Assembly (NCBI GenBank): GCA_009760855.2
Contig: WPIO01000035.1
Coordinates: 1-64,000 of the forward strand
DNA: 64,000 nt
Source: Cristatella mucedo
Lineage: Eukaryota; Bryozoa; Phylactolaemata; Cristatellidae
Direction: 5' to 3'
This document shows positions 33,179 through 47,100 of this stretch, piece by piece. Position 1 is the first letter of the stretch. Each line of letters begins with the position of its first letter. A program made the position numbers and the translations under genes. The notes beneath the pieces were generated by a model that saw only the letters and a program-made list of their open reading frames with translations, ran no database searches and was not told the DNA's origin.

Positions 33179-33443
33179 TTAGCGTGGATCGAGCGTGTAG
33201 TGATGGCTGGTTGTTCTCAGATGTTTCAGCGTGGTCCACAAAGCCATGGTGAAAGAGCACTGATCATACGGAATGTCGTGCTTGGCGCAGACCTTGCGAA
33301 CGTGCGTGGCCGCCTCTCGAAGGTGCTTCCTTGCCATGGTCGGATAGAGATGGTGCTCGATGTGGAAATTCAAGCCACCGTAATACCAATCCATCCATGT
33401 AGGCGAATCAAGGTTCAAGTTGGACAAGACTTGATACGCGAAC
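33179..33443 (-). CDS. Desaturase exon 7 (histidine box III and stop)
   Basis: The acceptor GACGTAG precedes 33443. It encodes FAYQVLSNLNLDSP, YYGGLNFHIEHHLYPTMARK, and a cytosolic tail to the stop at 33181-33179. The box reads HIEHH. The rest of the motif neighbourhood is typical of front-end desaturases. Confidence 0.95.
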
Positions 33444-36400
33444 CTACGTCAAAATATAAGTGAGCTGTAAGACTCAAAAAAAATAAAGAAAAGCGAATAA
33501 GATAAATAAGGTAGACAGACTAGCTTGGTCCGAAAGATGTACTGAATGAAGCTCGAGTGTGTTGCCGTTTTTAATCGGCACCTGACATTCTTCATGACAG
33601 TCACACTCAGCCGAAGCAAGCCCACTCCAAGTATAACGATCGCCAGATGTAAACTTGAGGGCAGTAAGCCCACTCTAAGCGTACCAATTACCACAAGTAA
33701 ACTTGAGGGCACCGGTTCAGTTGGATCACAACATCAGCATCGACACACTGCCAACAGAAAGGACTATCCTCCCAATTAATTGTTGGCAGTAAACCTGTGC
33801 TGTCAGGACATCCCCCGACTTGATATTAAAAGGAGCTAAAAACCCATATGTTCATTACAGCTTTTGCTCCGTCCTTGTGAATTGCCCATTGTGTGATTAT
33901 ACCGTATGTGCTGACATTGAGCCTGCTATCACTTAACAATTGATATGCTTCCTTGCCAGCATATGTTAAGTGCCAGGAAAGAGAATTAATCATCTCAGGT
34001 AGCTATATAAAAATGCCTTACTATGATAATAATAATAATAATACATTTGTATAGGACCCTCAGATAATTAAAGCTCTTTCTAGGCACTTTACAGATGCTG
34101 TATCGAAACCATTACCAAATGATTGATGGCAATATCCACAAGCAGAAGGCACAGCGTAAGCATGCATATACACACGAAGGTATGGAGAAGTACACAATTC
34201 AGCAGATGCAGCCACTATATTATTACTGAGATTATTTCAATTAAAACGTCGTCTATCTCTCACCATGGCTTCTCGCACTAGACATTAATTACCGGTTTTC
34301 CAATCGAGGAAGAAGGTTATCTGATTTATAGGCCTCGTTTTTATAGTGACAAAAGAGCTTTTCATATTCAGCAATCACCGCCACTTGCAATGAGTATTTA
34401 ATGGGTGTTTGGGCGGCTTTTAGCTTCTGCCTGCGATTACAGCAGGTCTGCCAAAATGAAGCCTGGGAATAGAATTGGCACTGGGACCTTTTGAGAGACG
34501 TTGCTTGAGAAATGGTCTCCAAAAGTTTAGATACATGAAGCTTGGCAAAACAAATTAGCACCGAGACCTTAAGGAGCTGCTAAAAGAATATTGTTTGCAT
34601 CGATAAGAAGTACCTGCTTTTGTCAAACAAGATCATTTTAAGTCAACTGCCACGGGTCAGTGACCAAAACTGAGGAGAACGGTTAGATGGTGCACATCGA
34701 CGACCCAATGAAAACTATTAATACCCGTTAATGTCCAAGCTACCAAGGTAGCTCTGCAAGGAAGGCAAACAAATAGTAGCCCCCTCCATTCCGATTCTTC
34801 TTCAAAGAAAAGAATGCGTACCTTCCGGCGGTCAAACAAGTTGGATTTTGAAAATATACTCTGCTTACGGACATTATATTTGACAGCAAGATACGGAGCA
34901 TATTGCCAGGCCATTAAAGCACTTTTTTTGGTGACAAATCCAGGACATGTGTTGATACAATGGCCCGGCCAACCTGAAACCCACAGGGCGTTTATGGAAA
35001 GGTATCGACAGGCTACTGCGGCAGAGTATTCGGCCTACATCGGTAGCCGAACTTGTAAGTAAAATTAAGGCTCCGTGGAATGCTACAGCAGAAGTCACAC
35101 TAAATGCGTGCATACTAATAGCAGTTGTGTTTGCTTGTGGGCTGTCTGAGGATTTTTGCGATTGAGTGCTTGCAGCTTTTTATCAATCATTATAACTCTT
35201 CGATGTATGTACGTTGGAGTCCTTCGGGCCATGAGAATGGAAATCCTAGTCTCATAAACAGAAGTCAAAAATTTTAATGTAAATGTCAGCTGATCCAACA
35301 GCCTCATTTATACAACAGCAGAAGAGCCTTGACAGCTATTACCCAGCTTGCAGCAGGATAAAAAATAATAATGATAATTCATTTGTATAGCACCTTAAGA
35401 GAACTTAATCTCTATTCAGGTGCTTCACACATGTGCCTCGGGGCTCGAGCTCACGACCTCAGCCAGACCGTGGTCCCCGGGGCGAGAGCACCTTTAACGC
35501 TGGACCAAACCAGCTCAGCGATATAAAGGGATTCTGTGCTGCAGGACTCAAACCCTCGGGTACTGAAGAGTGAGCATCTTACACCTAAGCTAAGATCCAG
35601 GGGCAAAGGAAGTTCAGAGGCAAATCTACCTATGTCTGAATATATTTGCGTTTTGAAAATCCCCCTTCTAAAGGCAATCTCACTGAGATCCCACCATCAA
35701 TTAACGTCGATGCGTCGTAAGAGCTTCAAAGGACTCCCAATCTCTGCCAAAAACATCTTTCATAGCAATGAATCCGGAGAAGAGAATAAGCCAGCATATT
35801 ATATTCTATCGTAACTATCACAGACAAAAAAGAACAACGGTGAAGGAAGGTCATCCTCCATGAAGGAAGGAAGCCAACACCACCATGAAGGAAGCAGGTC
35901 ATTGTAGCACTACTGAAACTCGAAACTGAAAGCCTCACATAAAGAAAAACTCTCCAACTGTACAAGAAGCTCGGGAACGCTGTGCTGCTGCCAAAGCACA
36001 AAGAGCGACTCAACTGGAGAAAGAGACTGAAGGTAAAATGCGAGCACTTCACGACCCAGGCCGCAGGTTTGAGCCTTTGCCCGGCAGTAGGCAAGGTACA
36101 TTAGCTAGAGCCGAGCAAACTAATGGCTAGTTCGGCGAACACATGCATGCATGCATGGACTGCAATGTAATTTAGTGCTTATAGTTGACGCAAAACTCTG
36201 CAGCCGGGCTCGTCTCTCGTGAGCACCACAATTGCCACATCACGCCACTACTCGCTGACGCACTGGCTCCAAATCAAGCAGCGTATCGACTCTGAGGTTG
36301 TGTCACTTTTAGGTCCTTTCATTCTCTGGCTCGAGCCTACCAATCTGAAATACTCCCCTACCACGCCAAGCATCGTAACATCCGCTGTTCTGACTCAAAT

Positions 36401-39400
36401 CGTTTAGCTATGCCTCGTACAAACCTTCAAACCTTTGGAGACCGTGCCTTTAGTTCATATACTCCCAAGGCCTGGAATTCACTCCCGAATGAGGTCACGA
36501 CATACCCTAACACGACAACATTTAAAAGAAGCATAACACACACCTGTTTTTTACAGCATTTAGTGGGTCCTCGTGATCCGTACTTTGTGTGCTTATGCGT
36601 GCTGAAACTGTGCCTGCTGCTACTAACCATATCTGCATGTTCACCCTGTGTCCGTCACATCTTACAATGTCATGCTTGGTGACATTGAAAATATTACAAT
36701 TAATCATTTGGTCATGCTTTCTTTGCAGTGTCTTTAAAATGCCTTGAAAGAGATTCAGTTCTCTGAGGGCTGTATACAAATGTACTGCTATTATTATTAT
36801 AATTATTATTTCCCGTGAAATTTCACGTGTATAAGCAATATGCGATGCGATGTATGCAAACATTTGCGTGGCAGTAGGTGCCGCTGTCACAGCAGGAAGT
36901 CTAGAGCAAGCTACTTGCGCCTCCATGTAAAATTCCTCTCAATCTATAATCATTCTATTCAAGCCTCTCTATTGCTAGCTTATGAATCCGTGTTCGGTTC
37001 ACCCAATCGGCATGGTAGAGAACAGACCAAGCAAAAATAAAACGGTGACAGGAAGTAGCAACGCAAATGCCACATTACATGAGTGGCATGGATGCTTCGA
37101 GATGGAATGAAAGGCAGAGGAACCGCCAGCCGCAAGTGAATGAGACAGACAGCTGGTAAAGATGATCGGAGTTTCAGTTTGCATGTACCGAAAGTCCGGA
37201 ACTCGCTTTCCGACTCCTGCCACCACATGCAATGACTTTGCATAGTTTAAGTACTATCATTCAAGACGCCTGCATCTGTTCTGCTCAGCTTGTCTATCGC
37301 CCCCCCCCCCCAGTTAATTTGTCTTTTCTGTTCCCGTGTGCTCTTCGCGCTTACCTGTGCACAGACTAAGTCCTAATAGGCAGCGGCCTCGTGCGTATAG
37401 GCAGCGGCCTCGTGCGTCATCTTTTGTGCTATAGCGTACTGGCCTAAGCATAATACTTGTGCGCCTTTGCGGGTGCCTTGAATGTCACTAACGAGTGTTT
37501 ATTGATTCTCTTGCAGCTGTAAAGCACCCGGATAGAGATTTAGTTTTATGGGTTCTCTACAAATGACCTATTATTATTATTATAATTATTTTCATAATGA
37601 CTAACGATACTATGAACAGAAATCTAGCAAAATAGGCAAAGAACCTTGGTTGCCTATTATATCGAGAAAGAATAGCCACAATGCAGCTCATCTGTCCTGC
37701 AGCATGCTGCTGTAGAGCAAATCAGCCACATATACGAATGCACGGGGCTCAGATTACATCGCAGCAGACAGTCAGTGAAGATCAGAGTGCTAAACGTTCG
37801 ATGGAAATACCACAAGGAAGGCACTGATGAGCGTTCCACATGCCAGTTCCTAGCATGTGTTGTATTCGTCATGTAGGCAACTCTGGAATGCACGACTGGC
37901 TGGCTATCGGGCACGTCGGTAACCAATCTAATGTACTCTTGCCTGATCATTTGGTGCTCCCTCTGTACCCTTGAGAAAATTGCAGGCCTAATTGCTGGTC
38001 ACATTGTCCTCGGAGAGGCCTTAATTCGTTCCCATATGATGCCAATTATTTTCACGACTGACTGCAAGAACTCTTATGAAGGTCAACCATTCGGCCGGCC
38101 ATCGAGGTCATTTAAACCAACTAGGCTTGACACGTGCATCGGTGTTTCACGTGCGTTAGGCAGGTTTAGCTAGCATGCAGCAGGTAGAATGTGGCTACCA
38201 ACGAGAACTTGACAAACGCCGAAGAGGCCTTGTCCGCCTTGTCAGTAATTACCAGCTGGACTTGTGGAACTCTTGTGCGGTCATATGCATTTTGCAGTAG
38301 TGGCTCAAAATCAGCTGGAAGTGAAAGATTCCTTCCACCCAGGCTCCGATGCAGTAAAAGATGACAACCTGCAAGTACACGGATACTAGAAGTGCATTCA
38401 CATCAATCCACAAGCTATCTGGGGAAGTGGTGGTAGTGGTAGAGTAGGAGTGCAGGACAGAAGAATGCCGGACAGCGGAGCAGTTTAGCCACCGAAAGCA
38501 GCACCCACCTCTCTCCAAGTAGGCAGATATGAGAGCAGCGACACCATCCACAGCCAGTGAAATGCCCATGCGAACCATTCGCTCGGTCGTCTCTCCTTCC
38601 GGAAGCTGTCGGTAACGATCTCAAAGCGGCCGACCATGGTCACGACAGGCACGAACGTTATGTGCTGTATCTTAATTAGGTAGTACTGCAGCCACGACTT
38701 CAAGACACTGAAGAGCTTTCGATCCTGAAAGGAAATAATACACAGATGGCGATCGATCGTAATTAGTGACACACGAAGGACACAAAGACTATCTGCGAGT
38801 GGCACCAACAAGGATCCGGCAGGGGTGGCAGATGACGTGTTCCAGATGAACGTTACTGGGCTACCGTGCAAAGCATGGCCAATTACTTGGCACCGAGCTT
38901 GGGATCGCCCCAAGGTTAGGCACTGTGATGCTAAATTTAGCTTCACAGAGACGTCTGAGTAGACTGATTCTATCTGTCTATCCGGCGACGACATCGGTCG
39001 CCATGGCTTTCGAGAAGGACGTAGTGACGTGCAGCTAAACCAAATCAATAAGCATTACCCTAGGACTTGGCAGCCAGCACTTTTATCTACCATGCAGGCC
39101 TTTGATTAAGGTACTGCATTACCACGGTTAGGCCAAGGCGTGGGTGTGAGGGTTGAAATTCTCAGATGCACAAGCGAACCCGCATGCCTTAAAACAAGTA
39201 ACCTGACCTCCATGCAAAGCCTACTTGTACACATTACCGAGTAGAACTAAGCAAATTAAATCCTAACCCATACGGAGTTTGCATTCAATTAACCGGTCGG
39301 CAAGGCGCTAGGAATACTAATTTTAACGATGCACGTGTACGCAATGCACAGGACTCAAGCACCGCCCGTTTCACTAGAGTCGCTATCAGGCACTGACAGC

Positions 39401-42238
39401 TGAAGACGATGTCTCCCACGGTCAAGTCACGAGCCCGGGTCACACACTGCACACACGGTGACAGCTGCATACAGGCAATCCTGCTTGTTTGGCTCAGTGG
39501 TTAAGGTGCTTGCCCTTAACGACAGGGGTCAAGGTGTGAATGTATTTGACGATCGAGGTCGTGGGCTCAAGCTCCGTGGCATAAGCAAGGCACCTGAATA
39601 GAGACTAAGTTCCCTCAGGGCGGGCCCTATAAAATGAAAAATGTTATATTATTTTTAAGTACAACGTTTGCAGGGCTTAATGTGGGCGATTGCTGCAGGA
39701 GACTTGCTTGCTGCACGCACGTCCAGCCGGCAAGCACTAGCTTCCAGAGCAAGACCGTGGCAAGCATGATGGACATTGGATTCTTGTGGTCGGTTATCAA
39801 ATGTCTCTTCAATAACTGCTCCTAGGGCTGCCTGGTGAAACTGGCTGCTTCTTTCCCCGCCCAGTGTGTTTTTCCCATCCAATGCATTTAGCGTTTTCTT
39901 TAGCATTACATGTCGCCGAGCTCGGCTATGCATAGGTAAGCATCCAATCAGCATCCGAAGGCTGGCTGTGAATACCTTGATCTCATTCCGGCAGAAAAAA
40001 GACCTCCGGAGCCATCGACCACTGAATCTGCTGCCTATCGATGCCACGCTCTTGTAATCCTTCTTACTGTCGGCACTTTAACACGCTGCCACCTCTGCCG
40101 GTTGTGAGACTGCTGCTTCTAGTCGCTCGGCGGCAACGTGTTGCTACCCTGGCAAGCAACGATTCTCGTTGCTGCCCAGCCTCTGGGGGATATTCATCAA
40201 CTCGAACCCAAGGTCGAGTGTTCGAATCCTTCGCAAGGGCGATTCAATATTGCAGTTGCAAGCGGGTGGCGATTGATAGCTTTTAGACTGTAGAGGCTCG
40301 TCTGTCGCTACACAAAAGGAGGCTGCTCAATCAGCTAGCTTTAGGGGCCGTCACAGCTCGAGTTTCTACGATACTGACAACGTTGGCCCAGGAGAACGAT
40401 TGGCCGGCAGTAGCTCGTCGACCCTTTGTCTTGTTGATGGGTTGTCCAGGGGCCGTGGCGTAAGTTTGATAGAGGCAGCCAGACAAGTACGTTTTCACCA
40501 CTCGCCTCTGCCACCTCAAAATTTACACGCATGTCTGTCGGGTGTGTGAGTGTCTGCTCCATGCTCTAGCAGTCTCTTTGCATCTGTACACCAAAGGCAG
40601 AGCTTTGCAGAACAAGCTAAATGAAAAAGTAAGCAAGCAGAAGACTAGCGGACGCGGCGAAGTTGAGATTTGTCCATCGGCTTAATCATCGTGGCAGGCA
40701 TCGCCTGCTGTACTCAACCGCAAAGCTGGGAGTGCCCAAAAAAATATACACCGAGACATTCAGCTCTGGTATGGAGCATACTGGCCGACGAGGGCTACTC
40801 TCGCAGGGTTCGAGGAAGGATGCGGTGGCTGCTGTGCAGCCGCAAGCTAGCCGGAACATACAGGCATGTCATGTGCACATTTTGGGTCATTGACACTCCT
40901 GCTGCTCGGCTGCCTTCACCACCAACCAAAACGTTTTCACGTTCAACATCCTAGCTTTACCAACCCGGCAAGCCGAATCAGCTGCTCCTCGTGTCGAGCA
41001 TAAAGTGGAAACTCCGGCATGCGAATGCAACCGGCTTGCGTACGGAGCCTGTATTTTCCCTACTTTTTCTCGGAACGGACCGACCTCTGCTAACGTCAAT
41101 GCTAAGCACTGGTGACTAGTGTGCGATCGGCTGGTAGCTATTAAAGCTGTTAAGCACAGAGAGATTAATTTAAAGCTGCTGCCGCTGTAGCTTACTCTCT
41201 TATAGGGCATCTGATAAAGCAAACACAATTACTTCACTTTCTATTGTAGTCTTCCGGTAGCCATTTTCACCAACTCTAAACAGATCTTCAATGTAAGTGA
41301 ACTTTGCCTTTTGGGGGAAGTCACTGCTTGCATTTAACAACTTGGCCGTATTTCAATACCCTTTTGCAGCCTGCCTGTAGCAATCACTTTCCAGTTGCCG
41401 GGCCTATGGGACAGCCATGATGTCTTGCCACACTCATAATTAGTCGGGGCTAAGACCGGAACAGAACGAACTTCTGCTACAGCAGCAGTAAAACCCGGAT
41501 TGGCCCAAGAGTAAAGTTCTCAGCCTTTAACGAGAGATGTTGTGGACTGGAGCCTTGCGGAATCGCTAAAGCACCTGGATAGAGATTAAGTTCTCTTACA
41601 GCACTATACAAATGAATTATATGCATACATAAATAGACACACACACACACACACACATAAAAATTTGAGCACGTAAGTATAGGCAAGGCCACCTAAAATG
41701 GTCACCGGATCCAACAAGTTCTGATTCCGATATAAAAATTTGTATTGCAGCCTGATGTAATCGTGCACGATATATAAAATTAGCACACGTAACATGCAAG
41801 AAAAGTTGTAGCACTAGTATGTTAATTTGTAGTGCTAAAATAAAGTTACACCACCACAACGAGCAATAAACTGTCTGAGCAGCTCTGCCTAAGCCTTCCC
41901 CAGCCACAGGCCTTATCGTTCTCCATGACGTCAAGCCAATTTTAGATGTGATACGACCTACCTGAGCTCTGAGCCTTCCATCTATTTCCCCCCAGATATA
42001 CTCAATGAGATTCTGGTCCGAAGATGGACTCGGCCACTCAACAAAGCTCAAAGAGAGAGTGGCCACCTCATTCTCCAGCCTAAATAACTATGTTAGGCCT
42101 TCCACGAAGGCCTCGTCCGTGAAAAAGATACTACGATTATCCATTCGCTAAAATAGGATCTGCCGTGGAGCAAAAGAGGTGCAAAATGCTCTTACTAAGT
42201 TCCGTGTCACCTCTATGCCGATCTAAATACATGCATGC

Positions 42239-42295
<57 letters not shown>

Positions 42296-44100
42296 CGTGA
42301 GGCACTTTAACCACGGTAGCCCTAAACTAAGTTCTACAGTGTAGCAGAAAATATTAACATATTATATTAATAAAACGCTCTTAGCTGCATTCTTAGACTC
42401 ACTGTTCTGTTTGAAAAATCATCTCTGCGAAGGCTCATTCCGCTAAGTGCTGCAACGCTCGGGAGTAGTTCTAAACAAACGTCTTGCGTCGTGATGCCAT
42501 GCATCCATAGAAACAGACAGTGACCGAATCATTGCCACCAAAGTTCTCCTTCAAGTGTCACTATGCAGAAGGCAATTGTCATTGAAACAGTATTGCTTAC
42601 ATTTACAGTTCTATAAAATAGCAACAACTTTCCTCTCATCATACCCCCATTCGATTTTGCTCCAGTCTTTGCGAGTCCAGCTCGCAAAGTCGACGCCCGA
42701 TCGTACCCCCACCAACAAGCTTCCTAGTAGAAGCCTGCAAGCTCTGAGCACGAGCCCTGCACTGGGACGAAATGACGCCTGAAGATTTGCCTTTACTCTT
42801 TACTAGACCATCCTAGAGGGTATAGTGAGGCGAGTCGGTGCGGTGTGGGCGCGGTCGGGTCGCGTCTCTGCGCTATCGATGATACCGTTCGTGGCCATCT
42901 TCTTCAGGTTGTACCTCAGCGAAGTCTCACCAATTCAAAGTTGTACAGTGTGAACGCTGTCATGTCAAGTTTAGGGCAAAGACCACAACTAGATAGTCTT
43001 GGGCATGCAGGCTGGCAATGTGGCTAGGCAATGAACATAGCACGGTTGTCTTCACACTGCTGGGCATATCCAAGTAACCTACACAAACTGAAAATGTAGT
43101 CATTTTCAAGGTAATGTAAAATGGGGAACCCTGCCATTTTTAAATCAGCGTTAAGGATAAGAAATGCCTACTCTTGTTGCTTCTCTGTTGCGTACAGTAG
43201 CTTATGAAAAGGCCGTGGCAAGAACAGGGTTGTGTTATTTGGGAGCACTCGTTCCAACTATTGTGCTTCGGTCTAATGTTTCACGGTCGAATGCTCACCA
43301 CTCCTCATAAATAAGGTGCCGCCAACACTTTTTGGCTCGAATTTACATATAATGGGCTCGAAGATATACGAAGCACTGGGTAGGGTGGACCGTGTGCACG
43401 TGGGCATAATGTCGCCTACACTGCACTCGAGAAGCTTGCGGGCGGTGTCTACTGCAAAGTGTTTGCCCATCCATTTATTTACCATTTGCTGATGCCAGCA
43501 CTGCAGTCTGCAGCCAGGTGGGCACGGAAAACAGACTGGCTATAACCACCGGTAGGACGAGCAGCAAAGGCAGGTGAAGGTCATGCATGATAAGACCAGG
43601 CGGCATTAACGCCTTCTTAAGTCAACAGGAGGCATCCCACCTCGTGCCTGATGGGCCTGATAAGCAGCCGACCGGTGTCGGCTGGGGCCGGCTCAATGTA
43701 CAAGCACTGCTGCTCGTCGGCGGCTCAGCGCTTGTATAATCCGACCGAGTCCGGCCGGCCAACAGCAGCATGCCACCGCTGCTTCGGCCGACAGCCACTA
43801 GCTAGCTAGCCGATGCAATAGGAGGAGCGCCAATTAGGTGGTATCTAAGCAGCAACGGTGCAGCTGCTGCCAGCCAGTGGTGGCTCAGTGGGCAGCAGTT
43901 ATGCCCATGTTCAGCTGGTGCCGGTGCAGCAGGAGCCTATCGGCAATGCAGGCACGAAGCTCGGCTGTTTCATCTGCAGCCTGTGTCAGCAGCAGGATGC
44001 GCCAGCCAGCCAGCCAGCCAGCCAGCCAGCTGGCAGGGCTCGGAGGACTGGCAAGCAGACAAAGCAGCAGAGCAGCGACGCCCCAAGGGAGGGAGGGAGG

Positions 44101-44168
<68 letters not shown>

Positions 44169-47100
44169 GAGAGACCGAGAGACAGAGAGAGAAGTGGCTG
44201 GCGGCAGGGCAGAATGATCGTCGGCCTAGCTGCCTCGGCACGGCAGATCTTGCTGACCTCGGGCAGCAACGGCGATGGGAAGAGAGCTCGGGCAGCAGAG
44301 CGCCTCTGGCCAGGCCATTGTGCGTGCTTACCGGTGCTTTGAACAGAGGGAACAGCTTGGTGTTCTGAGCCCAGGCAGACTCCCACATCTGTGGGTCGGC
44401 GAATTTGATCTTGCTATCGACGACGTTGGTCATGGCGTGGTGGAAGATGTGCTCGTCTTGCCACCTGCGGCAGCCAAATGGCACAGAGTGTGCGCTGGCT
44501 GCACTGCTACCGAGCCACCGACGGGGGTTCTCTGCGGCCAGCAAGCCGCGCTCAACCTGAGGCTGCTCGAGAGGGTCCCGAGCCGGCGAGCCGAGAGGCG
44601 CTCAATCAACAGGCCGTGCAGAGCCAAACCGTGAGGATAGCGAGGCCCAAGTGAGCACGGGTGGATCAGCTGCTGCTCACTTGGGCACAGAAACACTCGA
44701 CGGAGAAGACGGGATGAATTTGAATTCTATAGCCCGAAGGGTGCTACAAATGGCTTAATCGCTGCCAGAAGTGTGTGAAGCGCCTAGATAAGGATTAGGT
44801 TCTCTTAGGGCACTATACAAATGAACTAAATGTTAATTTTTTCTTGCTCCTAGTGTCTGCCTTCCGACAGCAGCCCAATCAAACCGGCTTGCTCGTCACG
44901 TCGTCTCATGCTGTGAAAATGCAAGCCTGCCTGCAGTATCTGGCAGCCTGTCCGTCACATGCGCTGGGCAGCGCACAGAGCCGGTCACCGATGCCGGCCC
45001 ATTCGTGATCGCTCAGGCGGAGTCGAGTGAGCAGCAGGCTTCGCTGCCGCCGGCTGCTCTAATTGAGCCGGTGTCCCGATCGACACTGGAAGAGTACCAC
45101 GATGCTAACCATAGCCGCGCATTCAGGCATTGCCGAGCGATGACTTTGCTGCCGAAAAGCAGCGCTCGGCTGCCGGCAAGGGCTCGGGCTGCTGCTGCCA
45201 CTTCTGAGGCAGAATCGATGGCCACGAATATAGACTAGACTAGTGGTGACCCACGCATACACTCAAGGCAAAATCGAGCGGAAATATCCGCAGGGACACC
45301 AGACAGAATTAAGCCAGCGAGTTGGCAGACCTTGGCCTTTCTAGAGACAGCCAATCATGGGAAGGCTTAATTAAGCGAGCAGCAGCACACGGCCTCCAGC
45401 TCCAGGTTGCCTCTGAGCATGCTGACAGCCTCCTTCTGTGCGCCTGCTAAAGCCCAGAGGCATTCGAACTGCCAAGTGCGGGAGAGTCTCTCCCATTCAC
45501 GGACAATTAGGCTTTGCTGGCTGCTAGAGCTGACTTATGAGCATCACGGCTAGGCTTGTCTCCCTGGGGGGGGGAGGGCTCGAGCGGCACCGCTCTCTGC
45601 GCACGCAATTTCCGCTGTCACGCCCTGCTTCCGCAACGAGGGAACGCCAGCTGGGCACCGGGCTGCCTGCCTGCCTGCGCAGGTGGCGAGCACGTGACCT
45701 ACCAGTGAGCACTGATACCAAAGCAGACGGTGCCGAAGAGAAGGCCGCCGTAGCTATCTCGGGCTCGGTCACGGAGCACCTGAGTGTGCATGAAGTCGTG
45801 CATTATGAAGCCGCACTGCTGCCAGAAAAAGGCGAGCACGAGACCGCCCAGGTAGTGCATGTACCACTGGCTCGACTGCGTGACGAGCAGCCAGACGGTG
45901 ACGAACAGTGCCAGCACCACCACAGCTTTCTTGACGTAGTACGAGTGGTCGGTCTTGAAGAAGCCCCTTTGCTCAAAGTAGTCCTTCAGCGCCACAAAAT
46001 CAGCGTCGGCCGGATGCCTTTTCTCGATTGTATAGGTACCGACCGGCTTCCGGTGCTTGAGCACGCCTCGGTGGCCATAGGCGTGAAACACGTCGGTGGC
46101 ATCCTTGCCTAAAAAAGGAAACCCGGCGTGACGATATTCGACGTCTGCAAAGCACCGGTAGCAAGGAGCTCGGGTCATACTTCCTAGACTAGGAGCACAA
46201 CCTACCACGGTCGTAATTGGGGTTGTGACACGGGAATGATCAATCACGTGACCGAACTGCCTACCATGGCCAAGCAGCTGGGAAATTACAGGCAAGGTAT
46301 GTACTCGAGCCAAGCACTGACTAGTACTGGTACTTACTTCCTTGTCTGACTCACTTTTCTAATTAACGTTTGTGAGAGCTACAATTGCTGCCATCGGCTC
46401 TGTAGCTTTAGTTTAATGCAAAGACGATTTGCCAAGACGATAAAGGCTTATTGTGGCACCACCATGCCATAATTGTGTGCTGCCAAAACAAATGTTGCTG
46501 ATTCAACAACCTGATTGATGTATCGCTAAACGAGCCTTTACAGCAGTAACCAACACTTACAATTAAGGCAATAAAAGATCGCCCTCAGCAGGACCCGGCC
46601 TGACCTGGGTCATAAAGGAGCAACTTATCCCCTGGGGTAAGAGGGGGGGTCAATACGATCGTCTGAAATAATATCACTGAAAGAATAAAAAATAACTTGC
46701 ACCACTTGCCAACTAGTTTCAATGAGATCTCGATTCATTTCACCTGCCATCAAACAGTAATGTGACATGGCAGTGCGGTTTGCACAACCTTTGGTTCTTA
46801 AGTATTACCTCAGGCAGCAGGCTACATTGACCACACAACGGAGGCCTTGTCTGCCCATGTTTCCCCAACCAATCTCCTTAGCTTCGTCTGCAAGGAAAGC
46901 AACCACAGTCGTTCAGGAAGAATTGCACTAGCCAGCCTCGATCCCACACGATTGGCTAGAATGAGCTGTTCTGCAAACACACAAATCCAAAAAACACGTC
47001 TGCACAAAACTAATAAGCACGTCACAGTGACTGAATAATCTGATCCAGGACAAACCAGTCATAAATAAATAAATACTAGCTGATTTAACAGCCACTTTTT

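Noticed and set aside
32936-33463. A 175-codon plus-strand ORF
   Set aside because: Antisense of desaturase exon 7 and its 3' flank, with no domain.
36999-37232. Minus-strand ORF ending in a hydrophobic segment with SHSLAAGG, considered as the missing desaturase exon
   Set aside because: The DNA matches a degraded LINE end, and the segment at 38253-38368 fits far better in motif, splice sites and phase.
43885-44544. A 219-codon minus-strand ORF
   Set aside because: Only 44332-44464 is exon. The rest is intron including a GA tract read as Ser-Leu repeats.
45537-46112. A 191-codon plus-strand ORF
   Set aside because: It is the antisense shadow of desaturase exon 3.
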